Source of the DNA: Candidatus Poribacteria bacterium
GTDB taxonomy: Bacteria > Poribacteria > WGA-4E > WGA-3G
NCBI GenBank assembly: GCA_012267415.1
Contig: JAAXGN010000036.1
Span: 150,037-214,036 of the forward strand
Reading direction: 5' to 3'
Length of the DNA stretch: 64,000 nt
Each line of letters opens with the position of its first letter. The first letter of the stretch is position 1. Positions 7,677 through 15,684 of the stretch are shown here, in pieces. The position numbers and the translations under genes are program-made. The notes beneath the pieces were generated by a model that saw only the letters and a list, made by a program, of their open reading frames with translations, was not told where the DNA came from and made no database searches.

Positions 7677-8213
7677 CTATGATTTTAGTTTATCCTTGAA
7701 ATCTTTGGTGAACTTCTTCAGTTTAGGATGAATTACGAATTGGCAGTATGGTTGTCCTGGATTTAGTTCAAAATAGTTTTGGTGATAGTCTTCAGCAGTA
7801 TAAAAAACACCTATCTCTGTAATCTCAGTGACAATCTGGTCATTCCACGGCCCAGACATGTCCATCTCTTTCTTAGATTCTTCAGCAATTTCGCGTTGTG
7901 TCTCTGAATGATAGAAGATAGCAGAACGATACTGCGTGCCGACATCGTTCCCCTGTTTATTGAGTGTTGTTGGGTCGTGTGTGTGCCAGAATATTTCTAA
8001 CAACTCTTTGAAAGAGATGACATTGGGATCGAATTCAATCTGAACTACTTCTGCATGTCCTGTCGTTCCCGTACACACATCACGATAATTTGGATTGATT
8101 GTGGTTCCGCCTGTATAGCCGGAGATGACTCTATGAACACCTTCTACCTGTTGAAAGACTGCTTCAACACACCAAAAACATCCTGCGCCGAATGTGGTCG
8201 TTTCTGTTTGCAT
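7677..8213 (-). CDS. msrA: Peptide-methionine (S)-S-oxide reductase MsrA
   Basis: MsrA reduces the S epimer of methionine sulfoxide in proteins and free methionine. The catalytic motif GAGCFWCVEAVF stands at the N-terminus with the reactive Cys near residue 12. The signature YTGG, the substrate-binding segment VQIEFDPNVISFKELLEIFWHTHDPT (key part IFWHTHDPT) and the terminal QPYCQFVIHPK are all in place. Length (178) fits the single-domain enzyme. It starts 1 base after the preceding DUF6178-like gene and is the last gene of that operon. A separate msrB lies 24 kb away at 32149. Both genes end in a copy of the same short MITE. Confidence 0.96.
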   Translation of the reverse strand: MQTETTTFGAGCFWCVEAVFQQVEGVHRVISGYTGGTTINPNYRDVCTGTTGHAEVVQIEFDPNVISFKELLEIFWHTHDPTTLNKQGNDVGTQYRSAIFYHSETQREIAEESKKEMDMSGPWNDQIVTEITEIGVFYTAEDYHQNYFELNPGQPYCQFVIHPKLKKFTKDFKDKLKS

Positions 8214-8214
8214 T

Positions 8215-9162
8215 TTATTCTATTTCCAATCTAAAATCTGGGTTAAGTAATTCTTGTAGACAAGCATCCCAGTAAGCACCAGTGTACTGTTTTACCGTAT
8301 CAGACTGGTTGTCTTGTTCAAGATAACTATCAATCCAATCGAGTAACCGTTGTCGCGGTTCTTGTCGGATCTGTTGACTGTTCTCATCTATGATAATGTT
8401 ACGAAACTCTGATAGTGTGTCTGGTTCTAACTGTAGGTCTGGTTCATAGTATAACGCCAAATTTGCCATCAGGCTAAGTGTTAAGGTTTGAATTGGATCA
8501 ATCGCAATACTAAATGGCGGATCAACAGAAAAGACTTGATCAAGTGGTAATGCTTGCACATAGAGCCACCTTGATTCAAGGTAATCCAATTGTTGACGGA
8601 TTATTTCCATATCAGATAGGTTGGTAAATGTCCTTGGTGCCTGGCTATCTTTCAGTATAACTTGTGCATTAGAAATGGTGGTGTTGTATGAAGATAGTGC
8701 ATCCAAGAATTTTGCTTCTGTATGGTTATAGATATGGATGCTGTCAATGTCAAGATGCGTCAATGCCTCATCGGGTTCAATGCATGCGTTTTCCAGCATG
8801 TGATTAGCTCTCTGCAGCAGTTTATCTGTAAGTGTATTTCCGATCTGGTAAAATTTGACGATTGGATTTGCGAGTAATACTCTCACAGCTTTGTCCAAAT
8901 TCCCTTTACTGCCGTATTCTAAACCGATGCTGGTCAGTGCAAAGGAGGTCTGTATCTGTGCTCGGAGTGCTGATTCATCAGAAAGGTCAACGACCTTCAT
9001 CGTAATGAGTTTATGTGTTAGCGCGGCGATGTCATCGGAAAATGTTTCTGCCTTTTCAGGGTCGATTTTTCCGATGTCATCACCGTGCGCTAATGTGTGC
9101 GCCAAGAAGGATTTGCCGTCAAGGGTTGCGTCGGTAACAAGTGAGAACTTACTGGTCTGCAT
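8215..9162 (-). CDS. DUF6178-like protein, second of a pair
   Basis: The product of 315 residues is mostly helical and acidic, with no signal peptide or membrane segment. I chose the ATG at 9162; the frame can be extended to a TTG at 9183 but the ATG fits better, overlapping the end of the upstream gene by 14 bases. The content and partner gene remind me of the DUF6178 family, which usually occurs as one protein of over 500 residues; here the equivalent could be split in two overlapping genes. I am not sure of this family assignment. Its position in front of msrA suggests co-transcription, but I cannot infer a function. Confidence 0.55.
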   Translation of the reverse strand: MQTSKFSLVTDATLDGKSFLAHTLAHGDDIGKIDPEKAETFSDDIAALTHKLITMKVVDLSDESALRAQIQTSFALTSIGLEYGSKGNLDKAVRVLLANPIVKFYQIGNTLTDKLLQRANHMLENACIEPDEALTHLDIDSIHIYNHTEAKFLDALSSYNTTISNAQVILKDSQAPRTFTNLSDMEIIRQQLDYLESRWLYVQALPLDQVFSVDPPFSIAIDPIQTLTLSLMANLALYYEPDLQLEPDTLSEFRNIIIDENSQQIRQEPRQRLLDWIDSYLEQDNQSDTVKQYTGAYWDACLQELLNPDFRLEIE

Positions 9163-9955
9163 TGTCTTCTTCGTCCTCAGCAAGTTTAATTGAATCTAAG
9201 TCAACTTTTTGTTCTATTTCACTCTCTGTGACTTTGATTCCTGCTTTCTTATCACGTTCCTTGATACGTTCATCTCTTTCTGCTCTTGCTTTTTCTAATG
9301 CAGTGACGAGTTCTTTATCTACATCAGCTTCTTTATCTATAACGAACAGTTCTCTCATGAGCAGTGTAAAGAGTTCTCCATCAGCTTCCCAAATTGCGTT
9401 GAGTATTGCTTTTGCTTTTTCATCTTTACATTCAATTGAGGGAGAGTTTGGATCGATGATACCTTCTTCTATCAACATTGCGCCGAGTGCACCTTTTAGT
9501 TTTACCCTATCCTTTAGGAGTGCAGCGAAAACACGCATATCCATCTGTCCCATGAACCGACTTAGGTCTTCTCTGTCACATTCAGAAAGCTCATAGAGCC
9601 ATAGGTTGAGTGATTTTTCATCTATCTCTCCTTCATGCCAGATCGCGATGTCAATAATCTCTTCAAATTGTTCGTTGGAAAGACAGGGTAAGAGTCCACA
9701 AGCGAGACCTGTGCCAAGTAGCGTGTCTAACACCTGTAAGACATCCTCAGTCGGACTTTCCTGTATGAGTTCCGTACAGTCTGGAACCAGGTAGTATAGC
9801 TCTTCTCTCTGTTTCAGGTTGCGGGTTGCCCGGATAATATCAAGTTGTTGGTCTTTTTCGTAGCTTTGAAAGAGTTGTTCTGCTTCACGTGTTGGGAGTG
9901 ATAGTAGTTTATTGACTTCTGATTGTGGAATAACCAATTTATTGGAATTGCTCAT
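9149..9955 (-). CDS. DUF6178-like protein, first of a pair
   Basis: The ATG at 9955 has GGGAGGA 5 bases upstream, so I prefer it over an ATG 21 bases earlier. The 268-residue soluble protein has a helical N-terminal half (VNKLLSLPTREAEQLFQSY, then LPCLSNEQFEEIIDIAIW, LWLYELSECDREDLSRFM) that recalls repeated helical units of DUF6178 proteins. Its C-terminal 60 residues are strongly charged and probably coiled coil (LEKARAERDERIKERDKK). The reading frame overlaps the next gene by 14 bases, a sign of translational coupling. The operon continues to msrA. Family assignment is tentative and the function is unknown. Confidence 0.6.
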   Translation of the reverse strand: MSNSNKLVIPQSEVNKLLSLPTREAEQLFQSYEKDQQLDIIRATRNLKQREELYYLVPDCTELIQESPTEDVLQVLDTLLGTGLACGLLPCLSNEQFEEIIDIAIWHEGEIDEKSLNLWLYELSECDREDLSRFMGQMDMRVFAALLKDRVKLKGALGAMLIEEGIIDPNSPSIECKDEKAKAILNAIWEADGELFTLLMRELFVIDKEADVDKELVTALEKARAERDERIKERDKKAGIKVTESEIEQKVDLDSIKLAEDEEDNADQ

Positions 9956-10081
9956 ACCAATCCTCCCGGTATGCATTGCGAGGTATCGCTTTGTTTTTCT
10001 TTAACTATGGTAGTTCTGATAGGCCAGTCTTGTCTGTGTAGGACGATTAGAGTATCGTCCTACAGGCTGAATCTGTCAAGT

Positions 10082-10846
10082 TTAGTAGTTCTCTCTGACA
10101 TAGTTCATGTTCTTTGCTGCTGATGTGATGGGGTCATCTTTACCTGGGGTTTCCAAAACGAACCAACTGTCGTATCCAATTGCATGTGCGGCTTCAAAGA
10201 CAGCAGTGAAGTCAACATCGCCTTCTCCAGCGTGGTTCCCTCCTGTATCCTTGATGTGCATTTGGACGATTGATTTACCTAAGCTTCGTATTTCTGCTGG
10301 TGAGTCGAAGCCAAGACCTGTTGCGTTGCCCATATCGTAATAGATGCCGACATGTTTTGAACCGACCTGGTCAATTATCTGTTGATGTTGATCTGCAGAC
10401 AGTGTGGATTCAATTGCGAGATAGACGTCTTCTTTTTCTGCGGTTTCGGCGGCTGCCTTTAGTCCATCAAGGAAACGCGGCGCGTTGATATGTTCATCCT
10501 GTATCCGACCACCACCGAAGAACGGAACGAGAATCACTCTTGATCCTAATTTTGGGCATGTTTCAGCGAGATATTGCAGCTTTGCGATGCCCTCAGTGCG
10601 GACACTATCGGTTGGATGCATGAAGGAATATGCGGTAAAACCTCCCGGTGAAAGCGATGATACTTCAATGTTCGCTTCTTCTGCGAGTTTATTTACCGTG
10701 TCAATGCCGTTTTCCTGCCAGAGTGTATGTTCTCGGTAATTTACACCCATACAGAGTTCAATTCCATCAAAACCGATTTCTTTAGCCTTCTTAAACTTTT
10801 CATCGAACGGAACGGGTAACATTCCGTCTCTAATACCTACTTTCAT
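10082..10846 (-). CDS. Sugar phosphate isomerase/epimerase family protein
   Basis: The start at the ATG 10846 follows a strong AGGAGGAG; an upstream ATG in the same frame lacks a site. The 254-residue product begins MKVGIRDGMLPVPFDEKF and contains GFDGIELCMGVN, VYLAIESTL, KHVGIYYDMGNATGLG, IVQMHIKDT and the closing DSWFVLETPG, the typical order of strands of the xylose-isomerase-like TIM barrel (AP endonuclease 2 superfamily). The Glu of AIES, Asp of YYDMGN, His of MHIKD and Glu of LETPG are probable metal ligands. Members isomerise or epimerise sugars and ketoses in the cytosol. Two paralogues lie at 29767 and 50696. Confidence 0.88.
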   Translation of the reverse strand: MKVGIRDGMLPVPFDEKFKKAKEIGFDGIELCMGVNYREHTLWQENGIDTVNKLAEEANIEVSSLSPGGFTAYSFMHPTDSVRTEGIAKLQYLAETCPKLGSRVILVPFFGGGRIQDEHINAPRFLDGLKAAAETAEKEDVYLAIESTLSADQHQQIIDQVGSKHVGIYYDMGNATGLGFDSPAEIRSLGKSIVQMHIKDTGGNHAGEGDVDFTAVFEAAHAIGYDSWFVLETPGKDDPITSAAKNMNYVRENY

Positions 10847-10945
10847 ATTACTCCTCCTGTAAGGTTGATTCTGAATTGTAACATATTTCATTTACGATTT
10901 TCAAATAGAATTTCGTATACTGAAGATATAGGTAAGAAATGCAAT

Positions 10946-11043
10946 TATAGTAAAGTTAATAATTCATGAGGCATTTTTCACCGTTTAGGAAAACCACCCA
11001 GCGTAGGGGCGAGGAGACCTCGCCCGTTGTAGATTGTTTCATT
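10946..11043. mobile_element. IS630-type MITE copy with family b GTAG palindrome, abutting the DUF4159 gene
   Basis: The left end reads TATAGTAAAGTTAATAATTC, matching the inverted right end of the element at 7540-7675. It carries the palindrome at 11003-11025 (plus strand GTAGGGGCGAGGAGACC). The opposite end is not clear because the element runs straight into the stop codon of the DUF4159 gene at 11044. Orientation is inverted relative to the copies at 7540 and 32040. Confidence 0.65.
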
Positions 11044-12381
11044 TTACTTCTTATTGTAATTTGTCCTGTCTGTATTTCCTCCATACTTCAATGCGTAGAT
11101 GAGGAGATTTGTCATGAACCGATAGACATCTGGTGAACGTCTCAGTCGTAACATTGTTCTGCTTTCAATTTCTGCGGTCTCCATCGCGCACATATAATCC
11201 TTTCGATTGAAAACGACTGCGAGACGGTTGTCGATCGTTATTCCTTTTTGAAAACGGAATTGTGTAGGTTGTGCGTTGTTTTCGTTTCCCCAAAACACAT
11301 CGCCGCCTGTCGGTGGTTTTGTTAGATGAAAGTGAATGGTATATATTTCGTGATCGTGGGGTAGAATCTCTAGCGGATACTCAGGAAAGACTTCTTTCAA
11401 CTCTTCAGCGACAATATGTGCGAACAGTCCGCGAAATCCGCAGTCATCAAAAAAGAGCATACCGCCTTCATCTACGATGTATTTCCGTAGTGCAGCGCGT
11501 TCTTCGGGTGTAAAACTGTTCTGTATTGGACCGTCTCTTGCGAGTCCGCGTCCGAGGGTAATATCTTTATCATGTCCTGTCATAACGATGAGAGGTGCAT
11601 CCAAGATTTTTGGGTCTGTAATCGGTAGCGCGCCGCCTTGAAAACTCATGTCAACACGAATCGCTGTCCATTTATCCATCCATTTCATCAATGCGGGGAG
11701 AGCAGTTGGGTCTTGCCACCAATCAGAGAGTGTATGTTTAAGTCTTATGATTCGTATATGTCCGCGTATTTCATCTCCAGTGCCTTCTAAAATTGCTCCT
11801 AATGTACCTTGAGGTAGCATAACGGGATTTTGCAGTTTGTTATTTGTGTCGTAAGTTAGGTTTCCCGGTTGTGATTGACTGTCAAGAATATCATCAAATA
11901 TTCCTGTGGTAGTTGTGTTTTGTTTCGGACTGATAACTGGAATACGTCGTGTCTTTTTTGTTGCTTCAGTGGTGGGGATAGTTGGCACAGCAGTAGGTGT
12001 TCTGGGTGTAGTCGTAATAGAACGTCTATCCTTTTCTAATTGCGGGTTAGGGATAGAGACTTCGGTTGGATCGAATATATCTGTTTTATATTCTTGCGAA
12101 GACGTTGGATTTTGGATACGGTTTTCTGTTTTTGGAATATGATCTGCTTTCGGTATCTGAAATTGGATTGCCTTTGTCGTTTGTCGAGTAGTGGGAAGTA
12201 CAACGGTTCTGTGCGGTCGCAGCACTGTATTCCTGACTGGTTCGGGTTTGACAAACTTCACATCTATTGCCTTGTCATCTGATGACAAGTAGTGATCAGA
12301 TATGAAGAGAGCGATAATGGCAACGAAAAGGATGTGTAGGAAAAGTGAAATGATTGCAGCGTGAAAACGTTTATTTTTCAT
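11044..12381 (-). CDS. DUF4159 domain protein with N-terminal membrane anchor
   Basis: This 445-residue protein has one membrane segment near its N-terminus (AAIISLFLHILFVAIIALFI), followed by a 150-residue linker rich in Pro, Thr and Arg that looks disordered and resembles TonB-type spacers. The C-terminal half (from about residue 195) is a DUF4159 domain: it includes APLIVMTGHDKDITL, ALRKYIVDEGGMLFFDDCG and MCAMETAEIESRTMLRLRR. DUF4159 folds are related to glutamine-amidotransferase-like domains and are common in envelope clusters, but their role is not established. The gene follows the DUF1854 gene by 5 bases, so it belongs to the exporter operon that begins at 15280. Confidence 0.8.
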   Translation of the reverse strand: MKNKRFHAAIISLFLHILFVAIIALFISDHYLSSDDKAIDVKFVKPEPVRNTVLRPHRTVVLPTTRQTTKAIQFQIPKADHIPKTENRIQNPTSSQEYKTDIFDPTEVSIPNPQLEKDRRSITTTPRTPTAVPTIPTTEATKKTRRIPVISPKQNTTTTGIFDDILDSQSQPGNLTYDTNNKLQNPVMLPQGTLGAILEGTGDEIRGHIRIIRLKHTLSDWWQDPTALPALMKWMDKWTAIRVDMSFQGGALPITDPKILDAPLIVMTGHDKDITLGRGLARDGPIQNSFTPEERAALRKYIVDEGGMLFFDDCGFRGLFAHIVAEELKEVFPEYPLEILPHDHEIYTIHFHLTKPPTGGDVFWGNENNAQPTQFRFQKGITIDNRLAVVFNRKDYMCAMETAEIESRTMLRLRRSPDVYRFMTNLLIYALKYGGNTDRTNYNKK

Positions 12382-12386
12382 TTTTT

Positions 12387-12956
12387 TTATAGGTGTCGCT
12401 GAATTTGATGGTAACTCTGCGAATCCAACTCCCGATAATCTGGAATGTCATAACGATTTCCGCGCACATCCGTAATGAAAAGCCGTGCTGGTGGAACCTG
12501 TTTTATATTTTGATTCAATCCTCTTACAGAAAACGTCACGCGTCCGCGTTCTGTTTCCACTTCCCACTCATGAATACCGAATTGTTCTTTTACACGGTAT
12601 ATCTTTTCTATTTTTGGTGTGAAGTATCTCTTGTCTAATTCCTCATTGAGTATTGTGAGGCTATCAGGATCAAGTTCCGAGGGATTGACAAGGATTCCAA
12701 TTTCAGTGTCTTCATCTGCTGCAAGTGAGATGTATTGCTGCGGATTGCTGAGTGGCATGAGTCTACGTATAATCACGCGAAGATGGCAGACGTGGTTTAG
12801 AATTTCAAGCCGTGCAGTTCCAACCTGTGATCGACTGAATATCAGTTGAGATGCATTTAGAAACCGTTGGGTATCGTCATCTTGTTCGTGAAACTCGCCT
12901 GTTTCAACTGATTTTATTGGCGTCCCATATTGTTCTTCTGTACTGTTATTTTGCAT
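12387..12956 (-). CDS. DUF1854 family protein, partner of the adjacent ABC exporter
   Basis: The 189-residue soluble protein shows the DUF1854 features: LEILNHVCHLRVIIRRLMPLS, EIGILVNPSELDPDS, ELDKRYFTPKIEKI and the final block VTFSVRGLNQNIKQVPPARLFITDVRGNRYDIPD (key part RLFITDVRGNRYDI). DUF1854 proteins are repeatedly found next to an ABC exporter with an N-terminal PH-like region, and databases name some of these pairs as associated with cyanophycin metabolism. No cyanophycin synthetase or cyanophycinase is present here. It begins 2 bases after the exporter gene, so translation is likely coupled. Confidence 0.82.
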   Translation of the reverse strand: MQNNSTEEQYGTPIKSVETGEFHEQDDDTQRFLNASQLIFSRSQVGTARLEILNHVCHLRVIIRRLMPLSNPQQYISLAADEDTEIGILVNPSELDPDSLTILNEELDKRYFTPKIEKIYRVKEQFGIHEWEVETERGRVTFSVRGLNQNIKQVPPARLFITDVRGNRYDIPDYRELDSQSYHQIQRHL

Positions 12957-12958
12957 AT

Positions 12959-15280
12959 CTATCTCTCTACGATTTGTGCCTCAGCGCGGACATTTGCTGC
13001 TTCACGTTGTGTTTCAACGAGTTTATAGTAGGCACCTTTTTTCTGCATCAGTTCTTCGTGGGAACCGCACTCAACGGCTTTTCCCTTTTCTATCACGAAG
13101 AGTCTATCCGCATTTCGCAGCGTTGAGAGTCGGTGTGCAATCGCAAAAGTTGTTCTGTTTTGCACTAATCTGTCAATCGCCTCTTGAATTTGCTTCTCAG
13201 TTTCCACATCTACTGAAGATGTTGCTTCGTCAAGTATCAGGATACGTGGGTTGTGTAGAATTGCCCGTGCAATAGAGACTCGTTGCCTTTCTCCACCAGA
13301 TAAGCTGCTACCTCTCTCTCCGACTTCGGTATCGTATCCATCAGGAAATTTTATTATAAAGTCGTGAGCATTTGCAGCTTGTGCAGCGGTGATGATTTCT
13401 TGCATGGAAGCATCCGGTTTAGCATAGGCAATATTCTCTGCGATAGTACCACTGAATAAATACGGTTCCTGCAGAACTACTCCGATTTGTCTCCGCAAGT
13501 CTTTCAGGTTTATTTTTTTTATATCTTCACCGTCAATTTCTAATTTCCCAGAATCTGGTGTATAGAATCGACAGATGAGATTTATGAGTGTTGATTTTCC
13601 CGCGCCAGAGTGTCCAACGAGACCTATCATTTCACCTGGTTTCACGTGTAGGTTTATGTCTCGTAACACAGGTTTATGTGAATCGTATCCGAATGTCATG
13701 TTATGAAATCTGATTTCTCCTATAATGTTCGGCATTGCTTTGAGTTTCCCATCATCTGTCTGTTCCGGTTGCGAGTCTACTACTTCAAACAGGCGTTCTG
13801 CTGCTGTCATAGAACGAGATGCCCAATTGATGAGTGGACTAACAAATCGTAATGGTTGATAAAACATTGCCAGATAAGCGTGAAAAGCGACAAGTTGACC
13901 GATTGACATCGTGCCAGTGAGAACATCCAGGCCACCGACATACCAGATAATAAGCGATCCGAATTGGACAGCGAACATCAGGGGTGGATAGTAGGTTGCC
14001 CATATTAACTCGGCTTTGGTTTCATAATCACGCGTATCAATATTAGCAGTTCCGAACCGGTTGACTTCATCCTTTTGTTGTCCGAATGCGCGCACAACAC
14101 GTATCCCAGAGACAGAATCGTTGACGACATCAAAGAGTTTTGAACGCCGACGCCATGCACGATGCCAAAGACTCCGGACCTTACGATAAAACCATCCTCC
14201 ACCAAAAACAATAATAGGGATTGGGATTAAGATGAAACACGCCAATTTCCAGTTCATCAAGAAAAGCATGCTGCCTATACCGAAGAACATAAACAGTTGC
14301 ACGCTAAGAAACGACAATCCTTCTAACAAGAAATTCTGTAAGCGTTCGCTATCTTCGGTAATATGTGAAATCACGGTGCCTGTTGTGCGTTTATCAAAAA
14401 ACCGTATTGAGAGATTGTGTAGATGTTCATAAACGTGTGCGCGTATATTTGATGCGATACGAAACGTCAACCATGCTCCTAATCTCGATTGTAAGATATT
14501 CAATAAGACACCAATTAGATGTGCTGTTAGCAAAGTTCCAATTGCTATAGATAATGCGATCGCTGCAGGTTGTATTGAGCGGAATATGTTTCCTAACCAA
14601 GTCATCTCTCCATCAGGTGTAGGTGTATTTGCATTATTCAGCAGTAGTATATCGTCAATTAGAATTTGAGAGAAATAGGGTGGTATTAAGGAAATCAATG
14701 TACCAATGATGATAAATACGACATAGAGTATTGCCTTGCTGCGATATGGACGTATATACGACAGGATACGCAGCATGACTCTATGCTTTTTTGTACATGC
14801 CGGACAAGGAGCGTATTCATCTGGTAGCATTAACCCGCATGTTTTGCAGGTATGTTCCTCAACCTTATAGTCCCATATTGGTGCTTCATCACGTTTTCCA
14901 TCTCTGTAATCTATCTCGTCTCCAATGAATCTTGCGACAAATCCGAATTTCGGTGCACATCCGTTGGAATAACGGATCAGGTCTATTGTTCCCTCTTGCG
15001 TTTCTAAAACAAGAAGTCCGGCATCTACCACAATTTCAGCCCGTATACCCAATACGTTTTTATAGGGTATATAATGCAACACATCACCTGCACCTGTTAT
15101 GGTGAAAATCGCTGCGTCGGATAGCACGAACCATTCTTCACCATAAGTTCCGTCTGAACTTACATCGCTACGAACTGCAAATCGTATCTCTTTAAATTGG
15201 ACGTTTAGAGTCTTTAATGTATCTTCAATTGACGTGGGCAGCGCATCAAGCGTACCCGTTTGTGTGTCTGTTGTTGACAT
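12959..15280 (-). CDS. ABC exporter with N-terminal PH-like region and zinc ribbon
   Basis: A 773-residue fused transmembrane/ATPase half-exporter. Residues 1 to about 135 form a beta-rich region like a bacterial PH domain. Next comes a zinc ribbon, CKTCGLMLPDEYAPCPAC, near residues 147-164. Six membrane helices follow. The nucleotide-binding domain has Walker A GHSGAGKST (near residue 555), Q-loop VVLQEP, signature LSGGERQRVSIARA, Walker B ILILDEATSSVD and the switch AIAHRLS. Proteins of this type act as dimers that flip or export lipids, peptides or drugs. The paired DUF1854 gene follows 2 bases later, then the DUF4159 gene. The extra N-terminal domains set it apart from MsbA-like exporters, and suggest regulation by membrane or metal state. 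The substrate is unknown. Confidence 0.9.
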   Translation of the reverse strand: MSTTDTQTGTLDALPTSIEDTLKTLNVQFKEIRFAVRSDVSSDGTYGEEWFVLSDAAIFTITGAGDVLHYIPYKNVLGIRAEIVVDAGLLVLETQEGTIDLIRYSNGCAPKFGFVARFIGDEIDYRDGKRDEAPIWDYKVEEHTCKTCGLMLPDEYAPCPACTKKHRVMLRILSYIRPYRSKAILYVVFIIIGTLISLIPPYFSQILIDDILLLNNANTPTPDGEMTWLGNIFRSIQPAAIALSIAIGTLLTAHLIGVLLNILQSRLGAWLTFRIASNIRAHVYEHLHNLSIRFFDKRTTGTVISHITEDSERLQNFLLEGLSFLSVQLFMFFGIGSMLFLMNWKLACFILIPIPIIVFGGGWFYRKVRSLWHRAWRRRSKLFDVVNDSVSGIRVVRAFGQQKDEVNRFGTANIDTRDYETKAELIWATYYPPLMFAVQFGSLIIWYVGGLDVLTGTMSIGQLVAFHAYLAMFYQPLRFVSPLINWASRSMTAAERLFEVVDSQPEQTDDGKLKAMPNIIGEIRFHNMTFGYDSHKPVLRDINLHVKPGEMIGLVGHSGAGKSTLINLICRFYTPDSGKLEIDGEDIKKINLKDLRRQIGVVLQEPYLFSGTIAENIAYAKPDASMQEIITAAQAANAHDFIIKFPDGYDTEVGERGSSLSGGERQRVSIARAILHNPRILILDEATSSVDVETEKQIQEAIDRLVQNRTTFAIAHRLSTLRNADRLFVIEKGKAVECGSHEELMQKKGAYYKLVETQREAANVRAEAQIVER

Positions 15281-15684
15281 GTCTCAGTTCTATTGTAGAT
15301 TATGAAATTGTTTATGCACTTTGCTATGTTTGGGGTATTGATTAGGAAATCGTACCTACCGGTCCTCAGGTATTATTGCGTGCAAGTCAAAAAAGTGTTG
15401 CAATGGTGATATATTTGATGCATAATGTGTTTATAGTTAATGTAATGTGACATCTGCTGAAGCAATAACTATTCTAACACTTGTTTGTGATATGCTGCAA
15501 GGACTTCTGTGCATTATGAAGACTTACAGTAAATCAAGTAAGTTTGAATATTAAATATGCAGGTTACACGTTGATGACGGGCGGGGAAACCCCGCCCCTA
15601 CGGGGTCGATGCCTGCAGAAATATCGGAATATCGATAACTCATTATCTAATATTACTCAACATTATCACTTTAATCAAATAAAT
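15281..15684. other. Intergenic region with one palindrome and no further gene
   Basis: The divergent gap between the ABC exporter and the beta-propeller gene holds the family b palindrome at 15576-15601 and a short stretch (15340-15355, TTAGGAAATCGTACC) related to 24041-24056. Otherwise I see no gene or clear promoter. Confidence 0.6.
15576..15601 (-). repeat. GTAG-foot palindrome (family b, GGGGCGGGG variant)
   Basis: Minus strand begins GTAGGGGCGGGGTTTCC and closes CCGCCCGTC. The unit lies inside a longer reading frame of the next gene, which is one reason to place the start of that gene further downstream. A second copy is at 29641. Confidence 0.85.

Noticed and set aside
9141..9596. 151-codon plus-strand frame rich in Ser and Leu
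   Set aside because: It mirrors the acidic coiled coil of the minus-strand DUF6178-like protein; Ser/Leu-rich composition is the usual shadow of Glu/Lys codons.
12387..15280. Cyanophycin metabolism locus
   Set aside because: Only the DUF1854 and exporter types match; there is no cyanophycin synthetase or cyanophycinase in the window.
15544..15684. N-terminal extension of the beta-propeller protein
   Set aside because: This part translates a dispersed GTAG palindrome (GGGGCGGGG type) and precedes the signal peptide, so the start was placed at 15685.
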